A stretch of DNA of 64,000 nt. Origin: Leptospira ryugenii. Its GTDB lineage: Bacteria > Spirochaetota > Leptospiria > Leptospirales > Leptospiraceae. The position numbers and the translations under genes were made by a program. The stretch is from assembly GCF_003114855.1 (NCBI RefSeq), contig NZ_BFBB01000007.1, positions 251,736 to 315,735 on the forward strand, written 5' to 3'. The notes under the pieces are model-generated. The model worked only from the letters and a program-made list of their open reading frames with translations. It made no database searches and was not told the origin of the DNA. Numbering within the stretch: the first letter of the stretch is position 1; the number at the start of each line of letters is the position of its first letter. Shown one piece after another: positions 1 to 7,903 of this stretch.

Positions 1-69
1 GGTACTTTAGAACTGCCCAATCGAACAGTCATCCCGTTCTTCAACATTGGTATGGAGGCACATTTCTAA
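1..69 (+). CDS. C-terminus of an outer-membrane (probably TonB-dependent) receptor, partial
   Basis: One open frame runs from the first base to a TAA at 67-69 and gives 22 residues ending IGMEAHF. A terminal aromatic residue after alternating hydrophobic residues is typical of the last strand of an outer-membrane beta-barrel. The stop overlaps the next start (TAATG), so the two genes are translationally coupled, and ExbB-ExbD-TonB genes follow. From that context the most economical reading is the end of a TonB-dependent receptor. The family cannot be proved from 22 residues. Confidence 0.6.
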   Translation, partial: GTLELPNRTVIPFFNIGMEAHF

Positions 70-590
70 TGAAAGTTTCTCTTCCACTTCTTTTGGCTTT
101 TTTAGTCACGTCTTCACTCCTCTTTTGCAGGCCTCCAGAGGACAACCAGTTCGAAGAGCGTTTTCAAACCACTCTTTGGATTGCACTTGTCAATGCACCC
201 AACGACCCAACGGGAGCTTGCGTAAATGCATCTAAAAAACGAAACGAATGTCTGTTTGCACCGCTTACCGCTTTGGGAGAGGCGGCACCCTCGGTCTCTG
301 ATGAGACATACACGAGCCAATGCAATACAATCCTTACAAGCTCTGCCTTTAACCAAATGTCACAGAGAGGCCAAACTTGTGTATTGAATTGCCAAAATAC
401 GGACTGGACTACCAAACTGGCTTCTGGAGAGTGTAGAGTTGCAACCACAACTGCTCTTTTCAATTCCAATGCTTCAAATCCAACTGTTAATTCCTGTATA
501 CGAGGTTGTTTCCAGGCGACAAACAGCAACATTACAAACGCCGATATTTCGCGATTATTGATCTATAACTATATTCAAAACGGAGAGTAA
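69..590 (+). CDS. Cysteine-rich putative lipoprotein
   Basis: A 173-residue protein with a short basic N-terminus, a hydrophobic stretch and a lipobox-like SSLLFC, which predicts lipid attachment at Cys20. The mature part is rich in cysteines, about nine spread over residues 50-160, some in spaced pairs, suggesting disulphides outside the cytoplasm. The gene overlaps the receptor stop by one base and lies 1 bp before exbB, so it belongs to the TonB operon. I do not recognise the family. From context it may be a surface partner of the upstream receptor, for example in substrate capture; that is inference. Confidence 0.75.
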   Translation: MKVSLPLLLAFLVTSSLLFCRPPEDNQFEERFQTTLWIALVNAPNDPTGACVNASKKRNECLFAPLTALGEAAPSVSDETYTSQCNTILTSSAFNQMSQRGQTCVLNCQNTDWTTKLASGECRVATTTALFNSNASNPTVNSCIRGCFQATNSNITNADISRLLIYNYIQNGE

Positions 591-591
591 A

Positions 592-1206
592 ATGCAAGAT
601 TTTGTAGAAATAGGGGAAAATTTAGTCTTTTTAGCCATGACCATTGCTAGTGTCATTGCTTTGGGTGTTTTTTTGGAAAGAATTTTATACTATCGAAAGT
701 CGATGGGCAAATTGAATGACCAATTTCTAACAGAAGTTAGACATGCTTTGCATGAAAAACCAGAAGTTACATGGGAAGCACCGTTAACACATACTTCTTC
801 TTATTGGAGATTCGTACACTTTGCACTTCGTCAAATTGGTATGAACAGAAAAGGATTAGATGAAAGCTTAGAAGGCCAAATCATTTCTGAAAAAATAGAA
901 TTTGAAAAGCGCCTGCCTATCCTCAACACTTTAGGAAATAACGCACCTTTCATTGGTCTTTTAGGGACTGTTTTAGGTGTGATCAAGGCTTTTTATGGTC
1001 TAGGTACACTCGGTGCTTCGGGAGCGGACGTAGTTATGCGATCCATTTCAACTGCGCTATTGGCTACCGCGGCAGGTCTTGGTGTTGCGATACCAGTTGT
1101 AATGGCAAATAACTATTTTTCAAGAAAGTCGAAGGTAATCCTTCAAAATCTTGAAATACTCAAAAAAGAATTCATCGCTTTCCAAATGAATAAAAACAAG
1201 GTGTAA
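592..1206 (+). CDS. exbB: ExbB/TolQ/MotA-family proton channel subunit
   Basis: A 204-residue inner-membrane protein. TM1 lies at about residues 9-30, followed by a cytoplasmic loop. Near residues 109-135 is the family signature (NTLGNNAPFIGLLGTVLGVI), and a last TM segment lies at about 148-172 (STALLATAAGLGVAIPVVM). ExbB pentamers surround ExbD and form the proton path that energises TonB. The order exbB-exbD-tonB directly after a lipoprotein and a barrel terminus supports ExbB rather than TolQ or MotA. The gap to exbD is 3 bp. Confidence 0.93.
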   Translation: MQDFVEIGENLVFLAMTIASVIALGVFLERILYYRKSMGKLNDQFLTEVRHALHEKPEVTWEAPLTHTSSYWRFVHFALRQIGMNRKGLDESLEGQIISEKIEFEKRLPILNTLGNNAPFIGLLGTVLGVIKAFYGLGTLGASGADVVMRSISTALLATAAGLGVAIPVVMANNYFSRKSKVILQNLEILKKEFIAFQMNKNKV

Positions 1207-1209
1207 CAG

Positions 1210-1608
1210 ATGGCACAGTCGAGCTCACAAGAGGAAGAAATCGGAAGTATAAATATCACTCCTATGGTGGATGTGATTCTGGTGTTGCTTGTGATTTTTA
1301 TGGTCACTGCAAACTTTCTAAAAAAAGAAAGTATCAACATCAATTTACCAAAGGTGCAAGCTGCCGATCCAAACATTGCAGAATCCATTCAAGTGGCGAT
1401 CACCAAAAATGGAGCTGTCCTTTTAGAAGGCAAAGATATTCAAATCCCAGCATTGATGCGAGATTTGGAACGTAAGGCAAAGTTAAAACCAAATATGCGC
1501 CTTACACTCTCTGCCGATGAATCCTTGCCTTATGGAAAAATCACTGAGCTAATGGGATTGATCCGCAAAGCAGGCGTTACAAAGATCGCATTAAGTGTAA
1601 AAAAATGA
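1210..1608 (+). CDS. exbD: ExbD/TolR-family biopolymer transport protein
   Basis: A 132-residue protein with a short acidic cytoplasmic N-terminus, one TM helix at about 17-38 starting INITPMVDVILVLLVIFMV, and a periplasmic domain. Asp21 in the TM helix corresponds to the proton-carrying Asp25 of E. coli ExbD. The gene starts 3 bp after exbB and overlaps tonB by 4 bp (ATGA), so the three subunits are translated together. Its length and single-TM layout are normal for the family. Confidence 0.93.
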   Translation: MAQSSSQEEEIGSINITPMVDVILVLLVIFMVTANFLKKESININLPKVQAADPNIAESIQVAITKNGAVLLEGKDIQIPALMRDLERKAKLKPNMRLTLSADESLPYGKITELMGLIRKAGVTKIALSVKK

Positions 1609-2261
1609 AAAAGTACCTCAAATATATTGCAAAGTTCTCACACTCAGTTCGCCAAAATCGGGAACGACTTTTCCATTTGTGTTTGGCACTTAGCTTTATA
1701 TTACATACAGCTTCCTATGCTGCTTATCGAATCAGCCAAATGCAGGTCGATGAAGAAGTGAGCGAAAACACTGAGTTTGAAGATGTGGATATGAACTTCG
1801 ATGATATTCCTCCAGAGCTCATTGGAGGCACATCTTCACCTGCACCTGTAGAAAAAAGCGAATGGATTGAAGGGAGCAACAAAAACAAAGAAGATGAGCC
1901 AGATAACTCAGACTTAAACCCAAACCAACTTTCTGGAAATGGTACTGACAAAGATGGTTATCTTTTCTCATTCAATGGAGATAAACCACCAACTCCTATC
2001 GTTGATTTTGATTTAAAAGATTATTTTCCAGCTCAGGCAAGGGCTGCCAATATCTCAGAAAAAACTGTGATTTTAATGGTGCAAGTCAACGAAGATGGGA
2101 CTTTGGAATCTGCCAAAATTGTAAGTGGAAAAGCAGGTTATGGGTTTGACGAAGCTGCATTAAAAATTGCGAGTAGACTTCGCTTTAGCCCTGGTTACGT
2201 GCAAGGCCAACCCAGGAAAATGGCCCATAGGATGCCGATCAATTTCAATCTAGAGGACTAA
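1605..2261 (+). CDS. tonB: TonB-family energy transducer
   Basis: A 218-residue protein with an N-terminal anchor helix (about 22-45), an acidic Pro/Asn/Glu-rich linker (about 48-120) and a C-terminal TonB domain (about 135-216) containing YFPAQARAANISEKTVILMV and GFDEAALKIASRLRFSPG. The anchor passes ExbBD-derived energy to the C-terminal domain, which contacts the TonB box of outer-membrane receptors. The linker is acidic rather than the Pro-Lys/Pro-Glu repeat of enterobacterial TonB. The gene overlaps exbD by 4 bp, and a histidine kinase gene follows 11 bp later. Confidence 0.9.
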   Translation: MKKYLKYIAKFSHSVRQNRERLFHLCLALSFILHTASYAAYRISQMQVDEEVSENTEFEDVDMNFDDIPPELIGGTSSPAPVEKSEWIEGSNKNKEDEPDNSDLNPNQLSGNGTDKDGYLFSFNGDKPPTPIVDFDLKDYFPAQARAANISEKTVILMVQVNEDGTLESAKIVSGKAGYGFDEAALKIASRLRFSPGYVQGQPRKMAHRMPINFNLED

Positions 2262-2272
2262 GTCCAAAGGCT

Positions 2273-4195
2273 ATGTGGGCAAAGATCCAAAAATCTCTCA
2301 CATCGCCTTTTTTGGTTCTTAGTATTTTTACGGTTGTATTGATTCTTCTCCTTCATTATTTCGTAGTCTTACCTGTATTCTTCGGTGATTCGTTAAGGCG
2401 TCATTCCCATGTAAAGATTTTGGATTTGACGGAAGTTCACTACATCCTTGGCGATATTGAAAGATTTCCTGATGGTAGGTACAATTTTCCTTCTACGGAT
2501 AGTTTCGATTGGCCTAAATCGACCACTTATTTAGATACCGATGCTTTGCTTAGGATCGCGGCAAGCGAAATCATTTGGTTTCGTACAGAAGAGATCAATA
2601 CTAAAATCAATCCTGAAGATTATACTCTGATCACACACAATGGGACAAACTTTGAGATCTATGCAGAGGATGGAAATCTCCTCTATCAATACAAAAAAAA
2701 TCCTCTGAGCGATGAGGTGCCCGAATATCATGAGTTAGACTATTCCTGGGTGCCCATTGGAAAATTTCCTTCAAAAAGATATTATATTAAATACTTTCAT
2801 GGGAAAAATCTACTCTTTAATATTGATTTGGTTCAAAACATGGTTGGGCCAAAGGATGAAGTATTGGTCCATTTCGCGAAGTCAAATCTCACTTCTCTGT
2901 ATACTCATTCTTTTTTTGTTGTGATTGGAATTTTTACCGCCCTTGTCTATTTAATCCAATTCAAACGAGGCTATCATGCCCTATTGGACTTTGCTTGTTT
3001 CACATTTTTAATTGGAATCATTGGTCTAACGAGCAATCAATTCATAGAGTTTATCTCATATGATAGAAATGCGATCTTCATTGTTTCAACCATTTGTGCC
3101 AATTTTGTATTTATTCCAATGCACTCAGGACTACGTCGCTTATTCCCAGATGATCGATATCACTTGCTCTCGATACTTATATTTACAAATCTTATCATTG
3201 GTCTCATCAATATATATGTACGATTACACTTCAACCAATCTCCTATCTTATTGGAATGGATCTTACGTTTGAGGATTTTTTATCTTATTTTTGCGATTCT
3301 AAATTTTCTCTGCCCGATTTACGTTGCATACAATGCATGGAAACGCGGAAGTGAGATCGGCCTAGGCCATGTAATCGGTTTTTCAATCACACTTGTTTTA
3401 GTCGCTATCGAGATTTACTTATCTTTCCAAGACCAGTCTCAACTTAGGAGTCTTGCGTATTGGGGAGTTCTATTTGGTGTGTTCGCGCAAGGATTAGCTC
3501 TGGAAAAACAAATTTTCTCTCATAGAACCAAGATGATTGAGTTTGAAGAATCTCTCCTGAGGGCAGAAAAAGCACTCAAAGAAGGACAATTAAAGGCACT
3601 TCAGACAAAACTCAGCCCGCACTATCTATTTAACTCATTAAATACAATACACGCTCTGCACCTAACAAAGCCGAATCTAGTAGGTGAGGCCATAATCAAA
3701 CTTGCAAATAACTATCGATTTTTGTCTGACAAGGCAGAGATGGATTTAATATCTTTTGAAGAAGAATGGTCTTTTGTAGAAGACTTTTTGCATATGCAAA
3801 AAATCAGATTCTTTGACACAGTGAAAATTCACCTAACAAAGGAAGGTGATTTTTCGCAAGTATTGATCCCCCCGCTCACCTTACAACCGATCGTTGAAAA
3901 TGCCTTTAAACATGGGTTTCGAAATTCTAGCTCACAAAATTGGCTAGTAGAAGTTTCGGCAAAATCGGATACAAAAGGAAATGTGCTCATTCGCATAGCC
4001 GACAGTGGCAATGGTCTAGACGCAAACTTGGAAGAAAACCAAGAAAAAATTTGGAGCAGATCTCTAGGCAACATCAAAGCAAGGCTAAATCATTTTTATC
4101 GTTTTGCTAAAATCAAAATTAGCGCAAACCAACCATCTGGTCTTGTGATCACTATCCATTTAGAAAACTTACAAGAGAACGCGCTAAGAACATAG
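2273..4195 (+). CDS. LytS/YehU-type membrane sensor histidine kinase
   Basis: A 640-residue sensor. TM1 (about 13-36) is followed by an extracytoplasmic domain of roughly 170 residues, then a block of six or seven TM helices (about 212-415) like the 7TM-DISM arrangement. A short coiled coil leads to a His_kinase domain of the LytS type, with the phospho-acceptor in KLSPHYLFNSLN (about 445-456). The ATPase N-box is LQPIVENAFKHGF and the G-box contains DSGNG. Partners of such kinases are usually LytTR response regulators, but none is encoded nearby, so this is an orphan. It lies 11 bp after tonB and may be co-transcribed with it. Its stop nearly touches the convergent TPM gene. Confidence 0.88.
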   Translation: MWAKIQKSLTSPFLVLSIFTVVLILLLHYFVVLPVFFGDSLRRHSHVKILDLTEVHYILGDIERFPDGRYNFPSTDSFDWPKSTTYLDTDALLRIAASEIIWFRTEEINTKINPEDYTLITHNGTNFEIYAEDGNLLYQYKKNPLSDEVPEYHELDYSWVPIGKFPSKRYYIKYFHGKNLLFNIDLVQNMVGPKDEVLVHFAKSNLTSLYTHSFFVVIGIFTALVYLIQFKRGYHALLDFACFTFLIGIIGLTSNQFIEFISYDRNAIFIVSTICANFVFIPMHSGLRRLFPDDRYHLLSILIFTNLIIGLINIYVRLHFNQSPILLEWILRLRIFYLIFAILNFLCPIYVAYNAWKRGSEIGLGHVIGFSITLVLVAIEIYLSFQDQSQLRSLAYWGVLFGVFAQGLALEKQIFSHRTKMIEFEESLLRAEKALKEGQLKALQTKLSPHYLFNSLNTIHALHLTKPNLVGEAIIKLANNYRFLSDKAEMDLISFEEEWSFVEDFLHMQKIRFFDTVKIHLTKEGDFSQVLIPPLTLQPIVENAFKHGFRNSSSQNWLVEVSAKSDTKGNVLIRIADSGNGLDANLEENQEKIWSRSLGNIKARLNHFYRFAKIKISANQPSGLVITIHLENLQENALRT

Positions 4196-4201
4196 ATCTC
4201 A

Positions 4202-5167
4202 TTACCAACTTCCGGAACTCCCTCCACCGCCAAAGCTTCCCCCTCCCCCACTGAAACCTCCGCTACTACGTCCTCCGAAACTAGACGAAGAACTTCTACT
4301 GGAACCAGATCCACTTGAGCCACTACCAATGCGGTCAAATGATTTCATTTTCTTTCTCCCCCAAGGAGTGAGAAGTAACACGAGTTTGATTAAGACAACA
4401 CCAATGCTATAGCATAGAAACGTGATAACTCCTATATCAAATCCATGTATGACAATAGGAAAGATACTCCAAAAGGGGAAAAGAAAAAAATAGATAAACC
4501 AACCCATGTAAGGTGTTATGATCGCGGCATGAGTAAACACTCCCAATACAAATAATACAAACACGGTCACAAAAATTTTTATGGGTAAAGGCAATGCTTC
4601 ATGCGAGCCAGCCAAGTCAGCCTCCCTTAGCGATTGAATGAAAGGATGATCATGTAAAGGACCTAAATAGGGATCAACAATACTTTTGGGAAGAGTATAT
4701 GTACCGCCTATGCCACCAATGATCGAATTGATTCCAGTATCTATCCCCTTTTCAAAATCATCTTTCTTAAAGTAGGGTGTGATTTCACTTCTGATGATAC
4801 GATTACAGAGAACATCCGTTAACTGACCTTCTAAGCCATACCCAACTTCAATCCTAAGTTTTCGATCAGATTTCGCAATTGTAAGCAATACCCCATTGTC
4901 ATAATTTTTTTGTCCAATCTGATTCTTTTCAGCCATGCGAATAGAGAAGTCTTCAATGCTGTCGCCTTCCAGACTCTCAATCACCAAGACCACTATTTGA
5001 TTTGTGGTTTGGCTCTCATACTTTGCTAATTTCTCTTCTAAATAGGAATGAAACTCTTTCGAAAGAGTGCCAGTTTCATCAGTCACTCTTTCCCTGAGTA
5101 TGTATGCATCTTTCGCTTGTAAGGAAAGACAAAAGAGAAACAAAATGACCAAAACAAATCGATTCAT
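4202..5167 (-). CDS. TPM-domain membrane protein with Gly/Ser-rich tail
   Basis: The start taken here is the ATG giving MNRFVLVILFLFCLSLQAKD, a clean signal peptide; an in-frame TTG 36 bp upstream would add 12 residues. A TPM domain follows (about 15-150 of the mature frame, with TGTLSKEFHSYLEEKLAKYE, NQIVVLVIESLEG and VGYGLEGQLTD). Then come two or three TM helices and a terminal GGGGSFGGGGSSGSW tail, the usual layout of the YgcG type. TPM proteins have been linked to photosystem II repair in plants and to respiratory-complex or membrane-protein quality control in bacteria; the bacterial role is not settled. The AraC-type gene lies immediately upstream on the same strand. Confidence 0.85.
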   Translation of the reverse strand: MNRFVLVILFLFCLSLQAKDAYILRERVTDETGTLSKEFHSYLEEKLAKYESQTTNQIVVLVIESLEGDSIEDFSIRMAEKNQIGQKNYDNGVLLTIAKSDRKLRIEVGYGLEGQLTDVLCNRIIRSEITPYFKKDDFEKGIDTGINSIIGGIGGTYTLPKSIVDPYLGPLHDHPFIQSLREADLAGSHEALPLPIKIFVTVFVLFVLGVFTHAAIITPYMGWFIYFFLFPFWSIFPIVIHGFDIGVITFLCYSIGVVLIKLVLLLTPWGRKKMKSFDRIGSGSSGSGSSRSSSSSFGGRSSGGFSGGGGSFGGGGSSGSW

Positions 5168-5212
5168 ACCAAAGAAAGCATAAACATTTTTAAAGAAATG
5201 CAAATCTTTCTT

Positions 5213-6775
5213 TCAGGAAATGTCTTTTGATTTGGAATTCACATTCATTTTTTTAAAGGCATTGGGATGAGAACCAGTTTGTTTTTTGAATTCCGAATAA
5301 AAAGCGGATCTGGATCCAAAGCCAGAATTTTTCCCAACTTCAGTAACATTCATATCGGGTTCAGAGATTAAAAGAGACTTTGCATGGGAAATTCTGTATT
5401 TGTTCAATAATGAAGGAAAATTTGATTTATAATGTGTATTAACCAAGTCACTCATCTGGTGGTATGTTATTCCCAAAAGTTGGGCCGCTTTTTCCTCTGA
5501 AAAATTTGGGTCTAAATAAACTCTTTCTTTTTCCAAAAGTTCGTTTAAGCGACTTGTGATTTGGACAAGATCCACATTTTGAAATAAATTTCGATTTTTC
5601 AAGGCCTGTAGGCCTTTTTCTTTTCCTCCCTTGTGCGCTAATAAAAGGCTATAAGCGATTTGAAAGGGAAGCCATACTACCGAAGAATATATTACGTAAA
5701 CTTGGTACGGATAAAAATCTAAATGATACAAGACTCTAAAAAATATCAGCAATAAAAAGACCATCCAAGTGATCAGGTAAAGTCTTGGCCTTGTATTTTG
5801 TGTTTGGCCAACATGTGTTACATAAAGCCAATAAAATGCTAAGATAAAATTGATCAATGCAACAAAGATTCTGTATTCTCTGAATAGATCTGAATACGGA
5901 ATGATAAGATACAGCAGACCAGAAATAGCAAACAGCCAAAAGATTCCCTTTTTGTACAACCGCTTCTGATTTGAAAAATCAAAACTAGCTAAATATAAGA
6001 AGAAGGCAAATTGTAAAAGTGCAAACCAGATGTAAAAAGAATGTGTTACTAAAAGATTTGATTCTCCAAAGATAGAAGCAGGCACTTTACCGTGCATACA
6101 GTACACAAGCAAATAAAACGATGCATAAAAAAATACGAGGGCAAGAAAGACCGGATTTCTATTTTTGAAAAACATTTGCAGACCCCAAGCCAAAAAGATG
6201 AGTCCCATGAAACTAAGACTTACAAATGCTAAAAACCTCACCATCAGTATGCCTCTGTATTGGTCCTCACTCAATAAGCGAATCGGATAGTTCAAATCAT
6301 CGGTTGTCCTTACGCGCAAATAAAAAACCTTCCTCTCTTTTGGAGAGAGGGAAATTTGAAAATGAGGGAAAGGAGAAAGAACTCCAAGCCAAGACTCCCA
6401 ATGGTATCCTGCGTATTGGTCTAGGATTTGGCCATCTGTTGACTCGGAGCACAACTCGAGATCAGGGATGTGGATCCACTGCAATAGGATAGAACCTTTC
6501 CAGGGGATCTCGTTTTCGTTTTCGAGGGCAAATCTGAGCCAAATCCTGGGCTCAATCACTGATATGCGCAGTGCCTCTTTGCTCCCATTTTTAGCCCATT
6601 CCTTTGCCTTCAGTGAGGCGAGTGAGGCATGGTTGCAGATAAACTGATTTTCCGTAGCATCCGACCTGCGGTATTCCACCCGACCACTCAAATTGACCCC
6701 ACCAATTTCCTTGGGCCCAGGCTGGCAGGAGATGAATACGAGGAGAATGGCGAGGAAGAGAAAGATTCGGCGCAT
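5213..6775 (-). CDS. Membrane-bound AraC-family regulator with 7TM-DISM sensor
   Basis: A 520-residue one-component regulator. The N-terminus MRRIFLFLAILLVFISCQPG looks like a lipoprotein signal (lipobox FISC). An extracytoplasmic beta-rich domain of the DISM type runs to about 175. Seven TM helices follow (about 178-385), and a C-terminal AraC HTH domain (about 410-510) has the second-helix signature VTEVGKNSGFGSRSAFYSEFKKQTG. The protein should sense an extracellular or envelope signal and bind DNA from the membrane without a phosphorelay. It is transcribed toward the TPM gene 45 bp away and is divergent from the SbtA-like gene, so either is a plausible target. Confidence 0.88.
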   Translation of the reverse strand: MRRIFLFLAILLVFISCQPGPKEIGGVNLSGRVEYRRSDATENQFICNHASLASLKAKEWAKNGSKEALRISVIEPRIWLRFALENENEIPWKGSILLQWIHIPDLELCSESTDGQILDQYAGYHWESWLGVLSPFPHFQISLSPKERKVFYLRVRTTDDLNYPIRLLSEDQYRGILMVRFLAFVSLSFMGLIFLAWGLQMFFKNRNPVFLALVFFYASFYLLVYCMHGKVPASIFGESNLLVTHSFYIWFALLQFAFFLYLASFDFSNQKRLYKKGIFWLFAISGLLYLIIPYSDLFREYRIFVALINFILAFYWLYVTHVGQTQNTRPRLYLITWMVFLLLIFFRVLYHLDFYPYQVYVIYSSVVWLPFQIAYSLLLAHKGGKEKGLQALKNRNLFQNVDLVQITSRLNELLEKERVYLDPNFSEEKAAQLLGITYHQMSDLVNTHYKSNFPSLLNKYRISHAKSLLISEPDMNVTEVGKNSGFGSRSAFYSEFKKQTGSHPNAFKKMNVNSKSKDIS

Positions 6776-6855
6776 CTAATGGAAATCCTCCTACTCTGCT
6801 TTCGGAACGCAAGCCCGCTTTTCCTTGGATTTTGGAAAAATCCAGCCTTTTAATT

Positions 6856-6879
6856 TGTCCAATTTTATATTTCTGGACA
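6856..6879. promoter_or_regulatory. Candidate operator between the AraC-type regulator and the transporter
   Basis: TGTCCA at 6856-6861 and TGGACA at 6874-6879 form an inverted repeat with a 12-bp AT-rich spacer. It sits in the 148-bp divergent region, about 45 bp before the transporter start. Position and symmetry suit a binding site, but six-base arms can occur by chance. Confidence 0.3.
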
Positions 6880-6923
6880 CTTTTTGGGCACAAACATTTC
6901 CTCGACTTAGGAGCATAAATCCC

Positions 6924-7901
6924 ATGGACTACCAAGCAATGGCCAACAACCTTTTGAACCCACCGGTACTTTTTTTCTTTTTAGGTATGGGTGTGATTCT
7001 ATTCAAATCAGATCTGAGATTGACGGACGGAGTGTCCAAATTTTTATCCTTATATCTTTTGTTTGCAATTGGCTTCAAAGGTGGACATGAACTATTTCAC
7101 TCCCCCTTCCAAGAAGAGCATCTACTTACATTGATCTCCTGCATGTTTATGGCATTTTTCATTCCGATCTATTCCTTCTTTATCTTTAGATTGAAGCTGG
7201 ATTACCATAACTCGGCAGCTCTTGCCGGAAGTTTTGGTTCGATTAGTGCGGTCACTTTTGTGACTGCCGGTGCTTTTTTGCACAACCTAGGTTACGAATA
7301 CCAAGGATTTATCGTAGCTGGAATGGCTCTTATGGAATCTCCCGCTATTGTCATCGCTGTTATTTTGGATCGCTTGGCAGGACAGAAAGACAAAGGCGGT
7401 GAGTCAATCCAATGGAAAAAACTCCTTCACGAAGCTTTCTTTAGCTCTTCGGTTTACATTCTGATCGGCTCACTTATCGTAGGCTATCTTTCCGGTGAAA
7501 GTGGATGGAATACAACAAAACCATTTACTGAGGATATATTCAAAGGATTGCTGAGCTTCTTTCTTTTGGACAAAGGAATTGATGCGGCTAAGCAAATGAA
7601 GGATCTAAAAAATACAGGAGTCTTTCTCATTCTTTCTTCACTCGTGATAATGGTAATCAATGCTTTAATTGGCATCGCATTGGTGAAGATCATAAAGATG
7701 CCTCTAGGAGATTCCTTAATGTTCGTAGTCTTGTGTGCATCGGCTTCTTACATTGCTGTGCCTGCGGCAATGAAAGATTCCATACCAGAAGCAAACCCGA
7801 GTATGTACCTCACGGTTGCCTTATCCATTGTGTTTCCTATCAATATCATTTTCGGAATTCCACTTTATTTTCAAATTCTGAAAGAACTTGCTGGGGTGTA
7901 G
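6924..7901 (+). CDS. SbtA-like sodium-dependent bicarbonate transporter family protein
   Basis: The ATG at 6924 has TAGGAG ten bases upstream; the frame is open further upstream, but the extension has no ribosome site. The 325-residue protein has about ten TM helices in two inverted halves. NPPVLFFFLGMGVILFKSDL at the start, GSFGSISAVTFVTAGAFL and AGMALMESPAIVIAVILDR in the middle, and CASASYIAVPAAM near the end are hallmarks of the DUF897/SbtA family. SbtA imports bicarbonate with sodium in cyanobacteria; family members in heterotrophs are uncharacterised. It is followed 2 bp later by an outer-membrane channel gene, so the pair may move a small anion across both membranes. No PII-like SbtB partner is adjacent. 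Confidence 0.82.
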   Translation: MDYQAMANNLLNPPVLFFFLGMGVILFKSDLRLTDGVSKFLSLYLLFAIGFKGGHELFHSPFQEEHLLTLISCMFMAFFIPIYSFFIFRLKLDYHNSAALAGSFGSISAVTFVTAGAFLHNLGYEYQGFIVAGMALMESPAIVIAVILDRLAGQKDKGGESIQWKKLLHEAFFSSSVYILIGSLIVGYLSGESGWNTTKPFTEDIFKGLLSFFLLDKGIDAAKQMKDLKNTGVFLILSSLVIMVINALIGIALVKIIKMPLGDSLMFVVLCASASYIAVPAAMKDSIPEANPSMYLTVALSIVFPINIIFGIPLYFQILKELAGV

Positions 7902-7903
7902 CC

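Noticed and set aside
6825..6923. N-terminal extension of the SbtA-like transporter from an upstream ATG
   Set aside because: The 33 extra residues have no ribosome site and overlap the candidate operator, whereas the ATG at 6924 has TAGGAG at good spacing.
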